NCBI GenBank assembly: GCA_947259605.1
Contig: CAMYMX010000002.1
Span: 1-26,038, forward strand
Direction: 5' to 3'
Length of the DNA: 26,038 bases
Origin: an uncultured Polyangiaceae bacterium
GTDB lineage: Bacteria > Myxococcota_A > Polyangia > Polyangiales > Houyiibacteriaceae
Part shown: piece by piece, positions 1 through 5,413 of the stretch
Position numbering within the stretch: the first letter of the stretch is position 1
How the letters are laid out: each line of letters opens with the position of its first letter
Notes under the pieces: generated by a model
The model's input: the letters and a program-made list of their open reading frames with translations, nothing else
Database searches by the model: none
Told to the model about the DNA's origin: nothing
Program-made: the position numbers and the translations under genes

Positions 1-1
1 A

Positions 2-232
2 GTCGTCGAGGAAGGCGACACGACCGATGCGGAGGCTCGCCTCGCGATCGGAGGCGCCGAGCTCGTGGGGAGAGGGAAGGCCAAGCGCAATCCCGATGAC
101 CCGGATCGCCCCTTGATCGGCGACGAGCTCGCGATTGCGCGTTCGTTGCTCGTGTTGGCACGCGAGCTCGGTCACCAAGTCGACGAAGGTATCGCCGCCT
201 ACGAGGGGCACGAAGTTCACGTCAGCATTTAG
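2..232 (+). CDS. dsRBD-fold (DUF1876-like) protein, 3' part
   Basis: An open frame enters the window at its left edge and stops at TAG 230-232, giving the last 76 residues of a small protein. The pattern of an acidic start, A-R-L, G-x-x-L-V-G-x-G-x-A-x-R-N-P, D-x-P-x-I-G-D-E-L-A-x-A-R and a closing amphipathic helix with L-A-R-E-L matches the small proteins that adopt a double-stranded-RNA-binding-like fold (DUF1876). These are usually 85-100 residues, so about 10-25 N-terminal residues are missing to the left. The biological role of the family is poorly defined; RNA binding is suggested by fold only. Codon use matches the other genes here, so I regard it as intact apart from the window edge. 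Confidence 0.72.
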   Translation, partial: VVEEGDTTDAEARLAIGGAELVGRGKAKRNPDDPDRPLIGDELAIARSLLVLARELGHQVDEGIAAYEGHEVHVSI

Positions 233-264
233 AAAGAGCATGTGCAGACGGTGCCGGCGTTCTC

Positions 265-490
265 TCAGAGCCTCGGAGCGTAGTTTCCGGCCGCGTATGC
301 CTCGCAAAAGGCTTCTTCATCGCCGACATCGAAGGTCTGGCTGCAGTCCAAGGGTGGGGTCTTGCGCGAACGCGGTGGCGAGGACGTCGTTGAGGCGATT
401 GATCTGCACGCCGCCCGCGGTGTCGTACATGAACTCGATCTCCGGCGAAGGCGGCGAAAATTGCGATCGACATTGCGGTCCAGAGCGCAC
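265..490 (-). pseudogene. possible decayed coding remnant in two frames
   Basis: Between the dsRBD-fold gene and the TetR stop there is no intact gene. On the minus strand, one frame (roughly 490 down to the stop at 319-317) reads protein-like around E-I-E-F-M-Y-D-T-A-G-G-V-Q-I-N-R-L-N. A second frame (stop at 267-265) takes over with D-C-S-Q-T-F-D-V-G-D-E-E-A-F-C-E-A-Y. Joined, they would make about 70 residues of plausible soluble protein broken by a frameshift near 335-345. I recognise no family. It may equally be chance. The frame that happens to stay open longest (222-515) looks like a shadow, being rich in Arg, His and Pro. Confidence 0.25.
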
Positions 491-1047
491 TATGAAAGAT
501 CGAGAAGCGACTCAAGATTGAGCAACGCCCAGTCGACGCGTCGCTTGCGACTCAGTCGGAGAGAAGTGTGCTGCTCTCCCACCAGCGATGTGTAGAGCAG
601 GTGGGCGCGCCTCGCTGCGACCTTCGCCGGGAGCCCACGGTCTTCAAGCAGTCTTCGGACGAAGGCGTATCGCTCGGCGTCGACTCGTGCGATTGCGTTG
701 GCCGCAGTATCCTCGTGAGTAGCCCAGGCGCGCACGGCCCGATCCAGCGGGCCCCCGTGTCGAAAGACCAGCCGGGTGAGCTCTCGTAGGCGCTCACCTG
801 GCTCATCGGAGGCGCGCTCGACCGTCTCGATCACATCGTGCGTCGCCAACTGTGTCCAATGAAGGAGCATGGAATCGAGCAGCTCCCTTCGGTCCGAGAA
901 ATGCCAATAGAAGCTGCCCTTTGTGACCCCGAGCGCGCGCGCGAGGGGCTCGACGCGGACCGATTCGACCCCTTGGTCGGCCAGAACCCGCAATCCCATT
1001 TCGGTCCATGCAGCGGCGTTCAATCGCTCCTTCACCGCCATCACCAT
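490..1047 (-). CDS. TetR/AcrR family transcriptional regulator
   Basis: A one-component repressor of the TetR family. The N-terminal helix-turn-helix is clear (A-L-G-V-T-K-G-S-F-Y-W-H-F, then a helix with R-x-E-L-L-D-S-M-L), followed by an all-helical ligand-binding domain of about 130 residues. The ATG at 1047-1045 gives 185 residues; ATG at 1041 and TTG at 1071 are alternatives, and none has a good Shine-Dalgarno. The chosen ATG lies inside the left arm of an operator-like palindrome (1045-1060), which would suit autorepression. The gene is divergent from the SRPBCC gene at 1124 with a second, better palindrome between them, so that gene is the likely target. The ligand is unknown. The C-terminus follows the common TetR pattern with a Leu-rich last helix. 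Confidence 0.9.
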   Translation of the reverse strand: MVMAVKERLNAAAWTEMGLRVLADQGVESVRVEPLARALGVTKGSFYWHFSDRRELLDSMLLHWTQLATHDVIETVERASDEPGERLRELTRLVFRHGGPLDRAVRAWATHEDTAANAIARVDAERYAFVRRLLEDRGLPAKVAARRAHLLYTSLVGEQHTSLRLSRKRRVDWALLNLESLLDLS

Positions 1048-1060
1048 ACGGCGACGTATT
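1045..1060. promoter_or_regulatory. TetR operator-like inverted repeat, copy 2
   Basis: CATACG, four bases, CGTATT. The same arms and the same spacer length as the perfect copy at 1089-1104, with one mismatch in the right arm. The first three bases are the complement of the probable tetR start codon, so binding here would block tetR expression. Operator function is inferred from the matching pair and its position. Confidence 0.5.
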
Positions 1061-1087
1061 GACGGACGCAAGGACTGGATCTAAAAA
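1059..1087 (+). promoter_or_regulatory. candidate sigma-70-type promoter of the SRPBCC gene
   Basis: TTGACG at 1059-1064, a 17-base spacer, and TAAAAA at 1082-1087. The predicted transcription start falls within the palindrome at 1089-1104, and the -35 box touches the palindrome at 1045-1060. A repressor bound at both sites would therefore cover the promoter from both ends. Confidence 0.42.
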
Positions 1088-1088
1088 A

Positions 1089-1104
1089 CATACGTAACCG
1101 TATG
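1089..1104. promoter_or_regulatory. TetR operator-like perfect inverted repeat, copy 1
   Basis: CATACG-TAAC-CGTATG, perfect 6-base arms around a 4-base spacer, extended by AA/TT two bases further out. It lies in the divergent space between tetR and the SRPBCC gene, 44 bases from the sister copy, about four helical turns on the same face. Repressor binding is inference from the position and the duplicated design. Confidence 0.65.
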
Positions 1105-1123
1105 GTTGCTAGGAAGATGCAAG

Positions 1124-1528
1124 ATGCACATTCGAAATGAACACGCACGATTGATCTCACGCCCCGTGTCGGACGTTTTCGAAGCACTGGAGGCCATCGG
1201 CACCGAGGGCGATCCGATCTGGCCCGCCCCATCGATCCCGTTTGAACGTACTCCGGGGCCGCTGAGAGTTGGCGAGACAGAGGAACGCCACGGCATCATC
1301 CGCGCGACGCTCCACGAGCTCGAGCGGAATCGTCGCTTCGTGTGGCGAGCCGATCAACCATTCGTCGAAGGCACGCACGGCTTCGAGCTCACAGAAACGG
1401 ACACTGGCTGTCGTGTGGTACACGTGCTCGATGCCAAGCTAGCGTGGTGGTTCGTGCCGGTATGGATCCTGAAGGTGCGCGGGGTTCACGACCGGATCCT
1501 CGAGCGACTCCTCGACCGCCTCGAGTGA
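1124..1528 (+). CDS. SRPBCC (START-like) family protein
   Basis: A 134-residue protein that fits the SRPBCC/polyketide-cyclase-like ligand-binding fold. It has an N-terminal strand with S-R-P-V-S-D-V-F-E-A-L, a central strand series (E-E-R-H-G-I-I-R-A-T-L, R-R-F-V-W-R-A, T-H-G-F-E-L-T-E), V-V-H-V-L-D-A, and a long closing helix V-R-G-V-H-D-R-I-L-E-R-L. Such proteins bind hydrophobic small molecules and sometimes catalyse cyclisation or hydrolysis; no specific substrate can be read here. The start ATG 1124 is chosen because AGGAAG at 1111-1116 sits 7 bases upstream; the TTG at 1106 is in frame but has no ribosome site. It is probably controlled by the divergent TetR protein. Confidence 0.72.
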   Translation: MHIRNEHARLISRPVSDVFEALEAIGTEGDPIWPAPSIPFERTPGPLRVGETEERHGIIRATLHELERNRRFVWRADQPFVEGTHGFELTETDTGCRVVHVLDAKLAWWFVPVWILKVRGVHDRILERLLDRLE

Positions 1529-1615
1529 CGTGGGTGGCGCTAAGTTGCCCAAACTCTGCGCTGCATTTCAGTCCAAGATCCTCTCGCAAGTACCGCCGCC
1601 GGTTATAGTCGCGCG

Positions 1616-2011
1616 ATGCGTTGGTTCATCGGTTTTTCATGCATGTGCATCCTGGGGCTCTCCTGCAAAGACGGCGGCAGCAACAACGGTTTGGGCGGAA
1701 TCGGGGGAGCCGGTTCAGGTGGCGCGGCGGGCGTCGACGCTGGTATGGGCGAGGGAGGCAACGGCGGCCTCGGCGGAAGCGTCGGAATCGAGTGCGAGCC
1801 CGGGTCGATGCGTGATTGCTACGGCGGCCCACCCGGCACCGCAAACGTAGGAGCCTGCATGGTCGGCTCCGAGCAATGCAACGACGCGGGAAGCGATTGG
1901 AGTGCGTGCATCGGTGAAATCCTTCCCTCCATGGAGCTGCCCACGCCTCAAGGAGAAACGCCGCTCGACGAAGATTGCGACGGCATGACCGACGAGCCGT
2001 CCGACCTTTGA
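1616..2011 (+). CDS. surface lipoprotein with Gly-rich linker and Cys/Asp metal-binding-type tail
   Basis: A 131-residue predicted lipoprotein. A hydrophobic signal ends in L-G-L-S-C, with the candidate lipidated Cys at 17. Residues 20-57 are a Gly/Asn/Ser-rich flexible linker. The C-terminal part has C-E-P-G-S-x-R-D-C-Y-G-G-P-P-G-T, V-G-A-C-x-x-G-S-E-Q-C-N and E-D-C-D-G-M-T-D-E. That arrangement is the one seen in the many 'putative metal-binding motif' surface proteins of Myxococcota, where D-C-D-G loops probably bind calcium or another metal. The start ATG 1616 follows a short 87-base gap after the SRPBCC gene and has no strong ribosome site. Location is expected to be the outer membrane surface. 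Function unknown. Confidence 0.8.
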   Translation: MRWFIGFSCMCILGLSCKDGGSNNGLGGIGGAGSGGAAGVDAGMGEGGNGGLGGSVGIECEPGSMRDCYGGPPGTANVGACMVGSEQCNDAGSDWSACIGEILPSMELPTPQGETPLDEDCDGMTDEPSDL

Positions 2012-2018
2012 TCGAGGT

Positions 2019-2295
2019 CTAGATGCCCAAGTTGGCGAGGCTCTCGGAGACGCTCCTCAGGATGTCTGCGAACTTGGGATAAGAGGTTTCGAAGTCTTCG
2101 ATGAGCGCGGTGACGCGTTTGCTCAAAGGCCCTCCCTCGCCCGGCTGCTCTCCAGCGTCGTCCTGGCTCAGGGCTTCCTCGATTTCCCGGACGGCTTGCA
2201 GCAGGGCCTCTCGGTCCTCCGCCTCGATTTCTGCACTGGATTCGAGCTCCCGATGAAGTGCGACCAAGGCGCGGTTCAACTGCTGGCGTGGCATG
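2019..2295 (-). CDS. DUF4404 family small protein
   Basis: A 91-residue acidic, helical protein. It has P-R-Q-Q-L-N-R-A-L near the start, a run of Glu-rich helix (D-R-E-A-L-L-Q-A-V-R-E-I-E-E-A-L), a short low-complexity hinge, then F-E-T-S-Y-P-K-F-A-D-I-L-R-S-V and an ending L-A-N-L-G-I. This is the layout of DUF4404, in which the last helix E-x-x-H/Y-P and the terminal L-x-x-x-G-I are the most conserved. No function is established. The ATG at 2295 is preferred; an in-frame GTG two codons upstream (2301) is possible, and neither has a strong ribosome site. It is convergent with the preceding lipoprotein (7 bases between stops) and divergent from the thioesterase. Confidence 0.75.
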
Positions 2296-2380
2296 TCCAC
2301 GATACTGCCCGCTTCCGTCGTGGAGGGGAAGAGGCCTTTTGCACAGAGGCATCGATGTGACCGGATGCTAGCGTCTCCCG

Positions 2381-2812
2381 ATGGACAGTTATCCGGTGCA
2401 GCTCTCGATCCCGGTTGCCTGGGGCGACATGGATGCGTTCGGTCACGTGAACAACACCGTCTACCTCCGCTGGTTCGAGTCGGCGCGGATTGCGTTCTTC
2501 GAACGGATCGATATCGACGCGACTCGACCACAAAAGGTCGGGCCCATCTTGGCGTCGACGACCTGTGACTATCTCACGCCGGTCGAATATCCGGCCACGG
2601 TCGTCGTCGGCGCCCGCCTGCAACGCGTCGGCAATACCAGTTTCGTCATAGAGCACCTGGCGACCAAGGATGGAGCTGCGGTCGCGCGTGGCAGCGCCGT
2701 GGTCGTGCTCATCGACTACGAGACCGGCGAGAAAGTCCGCGTACCCGATGAGATTCGTGCGTCCATAGCCGCTCTCAGCGGAGGGCAGGCCACGGGAACG
2801 GGCCCAGGCTGA
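2381..2812 (+). CDS. acyl-CoA thioesterase, 4HBT hotdog fold (YbgC/FadM-like)
   Basis: A 143-residue single hotdog-domain protein. The diagnostic active-site stretch W-G-D-M-D-A-F-G-H-V-N-N-T-V-Y is at residues 14-28, containing the catalytic Asp (17 or 19) and the H-V-N-N turn. It is followed by Y-L-R-W-F-E-S-A-R, the helix that packs against the sheet. Members hydrolyse acyl-CoA thioesters in the cytoplasm, usually as homotetramers; chain-length preference cannot be read. The ATG at 2381 directly precedes the conserved core and gives the normal family length. The neighbouring genes are not a pathway, so a housekeeping role such as clearing stray acyl-CoAs is likely. Confidence 0.92.
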   Translation: MDSYPVQLSIPVAWGDMDAFGHVNNTVYLRWFESARIAFFERIDIDATRPQKVGPILASTTCDYLTPVEYPATVVVGARLQRVGNTSFVIEHLATKDGAAVARGSAVVVLIDYETGEKVRVPDEIRASIAALSGGQATGTGPG

Positions 2813-2835
2813 GAGAGCGGTTCGATCATCGCAAG

Positions 2836-3474
2836 CTACTTGTTCGGCTGAGGCGTCATCCGAAGGTACGGCCGGAGCTCACGGTGACCCTTGGGGAACT
2901 TCTGCGCGATCTCTTTCGGGTCGGTGATCGACGGCACGATGACGACATCGTCTCCATCTTCCCAATTGGCTGGCGTCGCGACTTGGTAACCATCGGTCAG
3001 CTGCAAGCCGTCGAGCACGCGCAGCACCTCTTCGAAGTTGCGGCCCGTGGCGGGAGGATACGTGATGGTCGCACGGATTTTCTTGTTTGGGTCGATGAAG
3101 AAGACCGAGCGAACGGTGAGCTTTGCATCGGCTTCCGGGTGAATCATTTCGTAGAGGGTGGCGACGTTCTGATCGGGATCCGCGACGATCGGAAAGTTCA
3201 TCTTCACGTCCTGCGTATGCTCGATGTCCGCGATCCAGCCGTGGTGGGATTCGAGTGAGTCGACGCTGATCGCTAGCGTCTTTGCATTGCGCTTGGCAAA
3301 TCGGTCGCGGAGCTTCGCAACGAGACCGAGCTCAGTGGTGCACACGGGCGTGAAGTCTGCAGGATGCGAAAAGAAGATGACCCAACTGTCGCCGGCCCAG
3401 TCATGAAAACGAATGGTCCCTTCGGTGGTCTCGGCATCGAAATCAGGTGCGGTGGTTCCTAGCTTTAGGCTCAT
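2836..3474 (-). CDS. 1-Cys peroxiredoxin (Prx6-type)
   Basis: A 212-residue peroxidase of the AhpC/TSA superfamily. The catalytic loop H-P-A-D-F-T-P-V-C-T-T-E is at residues 37-48 with peroxidatic Cys45. The arginine that completes the site is in L-T-V-R-S-V-F-F-I-D. The long C-terminal extension, with N-W-E-D-G-D-D-V-V-I-V-P and the closing H-R-E-L-R-P-Y-L-R, is typical of the Prx6 group, and no second conserved resolving Cys is seen. It reduces hydrogen peroxide and organic peroxides in the cytoplasm. The start is ATG 3474 rather than ATG 3480, because AAGGAG lies 7 bases before the former and only 1 base before the latter. A short GCAGCC/GGCTGC hairpin (3495-3510) lies in its leader. Confidence 0.95.
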   Translation of the reverse strand: MSLKLGTTAPDFDAETTEGTIRFHDWAGDSWVIFFSHPADFTPVCTTELGLVAKLRDRFAKRNAKTLAISVDSLESHHGWIADIEHTQDVKMNFPIVADPDQNVATLYEMIHPEADAKLTVRSVFFIDPNKKIRATITYPPATGRNFEEVLRVLDGLQLTDGYQVATPANWEDGDDVVIVPSITDPKEIAQKFPKGHRELRPYLRMTPQPNK

Positions 3475-3603
3475 TGGCATGCTCCTTGTTTCCGGCAGCC
3501 ATGCGGCTGCGACGGCGGGGTGCTCCCGGTCATCCTGGATCGATAGGGCACGGCGCGCCGGTCCGAAAGGGGCCGCCGCAAGGGTTATCTAGGTTCGCCT
3601 TGC

Positions 3604-3816
3604 TCAGGTGGCCGGGGGAATCGACGTGCGCCGCACTTCACGAAGCCGGCGTTCGAGGAAACGGCGCTCGGGGTCTTCGGCCTTGAGAGCGCGGGCGATC
3701 TCAATCGTCGGAAGCCCTGCGACCGTCCGCAGAGTCAAGACCAGTTGCGCCTCCTGGTTGAGCGCCGGATGGCAACAGGTGAAAATCAGCCGAAGTACGT
3801 CGTAGGGGATGGGCAA
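3604..3816 (-). pseudogene. ECF sigma factor (long, C-terminally extended type), N-terminally and internally deleted
   Basis: The frame retains L-R-L-I-F-T-C-C-H-P-A-L-N-Q-E-A-Q-L-V-L-T-L-R, the segment linking the sigma-2 and sigma-4 regions in the large ECF sigma factors with a C-terminal helical-repeat extension. It then continues T-V-A-G-L-P-T-I-E-I-A-R-A-L, the start of the sigma-4 helix-turn-helix. It jumps directly to D-P-E-R-R-F-L-E-R-R-L-R-E-V, which in that family is the extreme C-terminus of the extension. So the first ~110 residues and about 240 internal residues of a ~410-residue protein are gone, leaving about 70 codons in frame. The frame begins at a TTG with no proper start. 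The product could not bind core polymerase or promoters. Confidence 0.75.
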
Positions 3817-3907
3817 CCCGGCGAACCCGAAATTGCCTGCCTTTTTTGGTTTAGTCGAGTGAGGGCGGCCGTTCTCGACATGACGCTGGAAAAAAATCGC
3901 TAGAGGG

Positions 3908-3934
3908 TGTCGAATTATCAGCTCCCGGCTCGAC
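3908..3934 (+). promoter_or_regulatory. candidate ECF42-like promoter before the VOC gene
   Basis: TGTCGA at 3908-3913, a 17-base spacer, and CGAC at 3931-3934, followed 44 bases later by the VOC start codon. As I recall, the promoter signature described for ECF42 sigma factors is TGTCGA in the -35 region and CGA/TC in the -10 region, and the neighbouring broken sigma gene is of this large ECF type. The match of both boxes, spacing and context makes it credible; it is not proven. Confidence 0.5.
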
Positions 3935-3977
3935 TGGGGAGTGACGGGGCCGTCGTCCCGCTACGAAAGGAGCCCTC

Positions 3978-4468
3978 ATGAGCTACGAACACGGAAGATT
4001 TGTTTGGTTCGAGTTACTCACAAAGGACATCGAACGAGCCGTATCGTTTTATCCCGAGACCCTGCCCTGGCGAATCGAACAAACGAAAATGCAGGCGGGG
4101 CCCGACTACTGGATGATTCAGGCGGGCGAAGCCGGCGTGGGTGGCGTGCTGTCGCCACAGGGCGACGTACCGACAGCGTGGGTGAGCTACGTCTCAGTCC
4201 CTGACGTCGACGCGGCGGCGAAGAAAGTCGTGGCCGCGGGTGGCGCGACGCACATCGACGCGTTCGACGTGCCCGGCGTTGCTCCGACATCCCGACGATG
4301 TGGCTGCAGTACATCACGGTGGACGACTGTGACGAGACCCTTGCGCGCGCCAAGAAAAACGGAGCCACCGTCGTTGCGGCGCCGATGGACGCCGAACCCG
4401 GACGCTTCGCCATTCTGCGCGATCCGCTCGGTGGCATGATCGGCGTGATCAAACCCAGTAACTCCTAG
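3978..4468 (+). pseudogene. two-domain glyoxalase/VOC protein, internally deleted and frameshifted
   Basis: AAAGGAG at 3966-3972 precedes ATG 3978. The first frame encodes M-S-Y-E-H-G-R-F-V-W-F-E-L, T-K-D-I-E-R-A-V-S-F-Y, G-G-V, W-V-S-Y-V-S-V-P-D-V-D-A-A and F-D-V-P-G-V. This is nearly all of the first VOC domain of the ~260-residue two-domain proteins. Near 4285-4295 the reading shifts by one base to I-P-T-M-W-L-Q-Y-I-T-V-D-D-C-D, A-R-A-K-K-N-G-A-T-V-V and G-R-F-A-I-L-R-D-P-L-G-G, ending at TAG 4466-4468. That is the second half of the second domain. About 80-100 codons between are missing. The unshifted frame runs to 4439 with Arg/Pro-rich nonsense. VOC proteins of this type bind metals and act on small thiol adducts or antibiotics; this copy is probably non-functional. 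Confidence 0.78.
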
Positions 4469-4539
4469 TCCCGTCTCTCGGTTTGTTGCGGGCGGTGTCC
4501 GCCGCTATGCTATGAACCGTGCGCGATAGAGGAGTTCCC

Positions 4540-5262
4540 ATGATGCGATCCACTTCCACCATACTCATGGCCGCCTTGTTGACCCTGCTCGCTTCAGCCT
4601 GCAAGCGGAACCAGACCAACGAAACAGCTGCCGTCGAAGAGCGACAGGCGGCGGCCCTAGGAGAACAGGCTGCCGTTGCGGAAGAACAGACGCCTACCGT
4701 CTCCGCGGACTCGGAGGCCGATGGCGCCAACGACCAAGCGGAAACGGAGAGCGGGACGACGAACTCAAGTCGATCGATCGCCGCCATTCCTCTTCCAGCA
4801 GATTGGATCAAGGTCTCGGCTAAAACGCCCAAGGGGGTCGCCGTGTCGTTTGGCGTTCCGAGTGGGTGGGTCGAGTTGCCTCCACCGAACGAATCGACAC
4901 TTTTGGTCAGGGGAGCCCCGTATAAGATCGCGGCCGGCGGCACGAAGGTCGCTCTGGTGGCTGTGGAGTTCGAGGGCGGCCGTACGGATTTAGCGGACTA
5001 CACGAGGCAGCGTCTCGCCGGCATGGCCGCCGTTCGAAGCGAAGGACGGTTGCAGGTTGGCGAAATGCCTGGACACGAGTTCGTCGTCCGCTGGTCGGGG
5101 CCCAGCGGGGACACGGACACGATCCAGCTGTTGCTGGCCACCGGAGACGAAGCCATTACGGTGACCTGCTACCTGCTCCCCGATCAACTCGAGACGCTGC
5201 GCGGCCTATGCGATGAGATTTTCGCGACTGCCTCAGTCGAGGGCGCCTCGCCAAAGAAGTAG
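4540..5262 (+). CDS. predicted lipoprotein, function unknown
   Basis: A 240-residue exported protein. GAGGAG at 4530-4535 supports ATG 4540; the next codon is also ATG. The signal T-I-L-M-A-A-L-L-T-L-L-A-S-A-C puts the lipidated Cys at 21. Residues 22-85 are an acidic, Gln/Glu/Ala-rich linker. From about residue 95 a compact domain begins, with F-G-V-P-S-G-W-V-E-L-P, V-A-L-V-A-V-E-F-E-G-G, M-P-G-H-E-F-V-V-R-W and V-T-C-Y-L-L-P-D-Q-L-E-T. The sequence S-G-W near the start of this sheet domain, and its closing C-x-x-I-F-A-T helix, recall PsbP/DcrB-like folds, but I cannot assign it firmly. Two Cys (residues ~215 and ~228) could form a disulfide. It stands alone, followed by stacked hairpins. 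Confidence 0.8.
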   Translation: MMRSTSTILMAALLTLLASACKRNQTNETAAVEERQAAALGEQAAVAEEQTPTVSADSEADGANDQAETESGTTNSSRSIAAIPLPADWIKVSAKTPKGVAVSFGVPSGWVELPPPNESTLLVRGAPYKIAAGGTKVALVAVEFEGGRTDLADYTRQRLAGMAAVRSEGRLQVGEMPGHEFVVRWSGPSGDTDTIQLLLATGDEAITVTCYLLPDQLETLRGLCDEIFATASVEGASPKK

Positions 5263-5290
5263 TCGCCAGGGGAAACCGAATGCGCAAGTC

Positions 5291-5321
5291 GAGCGGAGCA
5301 GCCCAATGGGCTTCGTCGCTC
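5291..5321 (+). terminator. possible intrinsic terminator or structured RNA end after the lipoprotein gene
   Basis: Two nested perfect stems: GAGCG (5291-5295) with CGCTC (5317-5321), and inside it AGCCCA (5300-5305) with TGGGCT (5307-5312) around a single A. They lie 28 bases after the lipoprotein stop. There is no T-run, so classical termination is uncertain. Confidence 0.4.
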
Positions 5322-5324
5322 TCC

Positions 5325-5354
5325 GGCTAGCTCGGCCGATCCAGATCGCTAGCC
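5325..5354. repeat. 7-base inverted repeat before the GMC gene
   Basis: GGCTAGC (5325-5331) and GCTAGCC (5348-5354), perfect arms around 16 bases, 59 bases before the GMC start codon. It could be a regulator site for the GMC gene or part of the hairpin cluster behind the lipoprotein gene. Confidence 0.35.
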
Positions 5355-5413
5355 AGATCCGTCCTCGCCCGCTATACCGGCCGGAGTGAAACACGTTCCA
5401 CTTTGGCGCGCCC

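Noticed and set aside
135..521. A 128-codon plus-strand frame at the left edge.
   Set aside because: It is Arg/Ser-rich and overlaps the real dsRBD-fold reading frame and the TetR stop.
2005..2019. A GACCT/AGGTC stem between the convergent lipoprotein and DUF4404 genes.
   Set aside because: Only five base pairs, partly inside coding sequence, without a T-run.
3495..3510. A GCAGCC/GGCTGC hairpin before the peroxiredoxin gene.
   Set aside because: A six-base GC stem is common by chance in this DNA; there is no T-run and it is too far from the ribosome site to suggest control.
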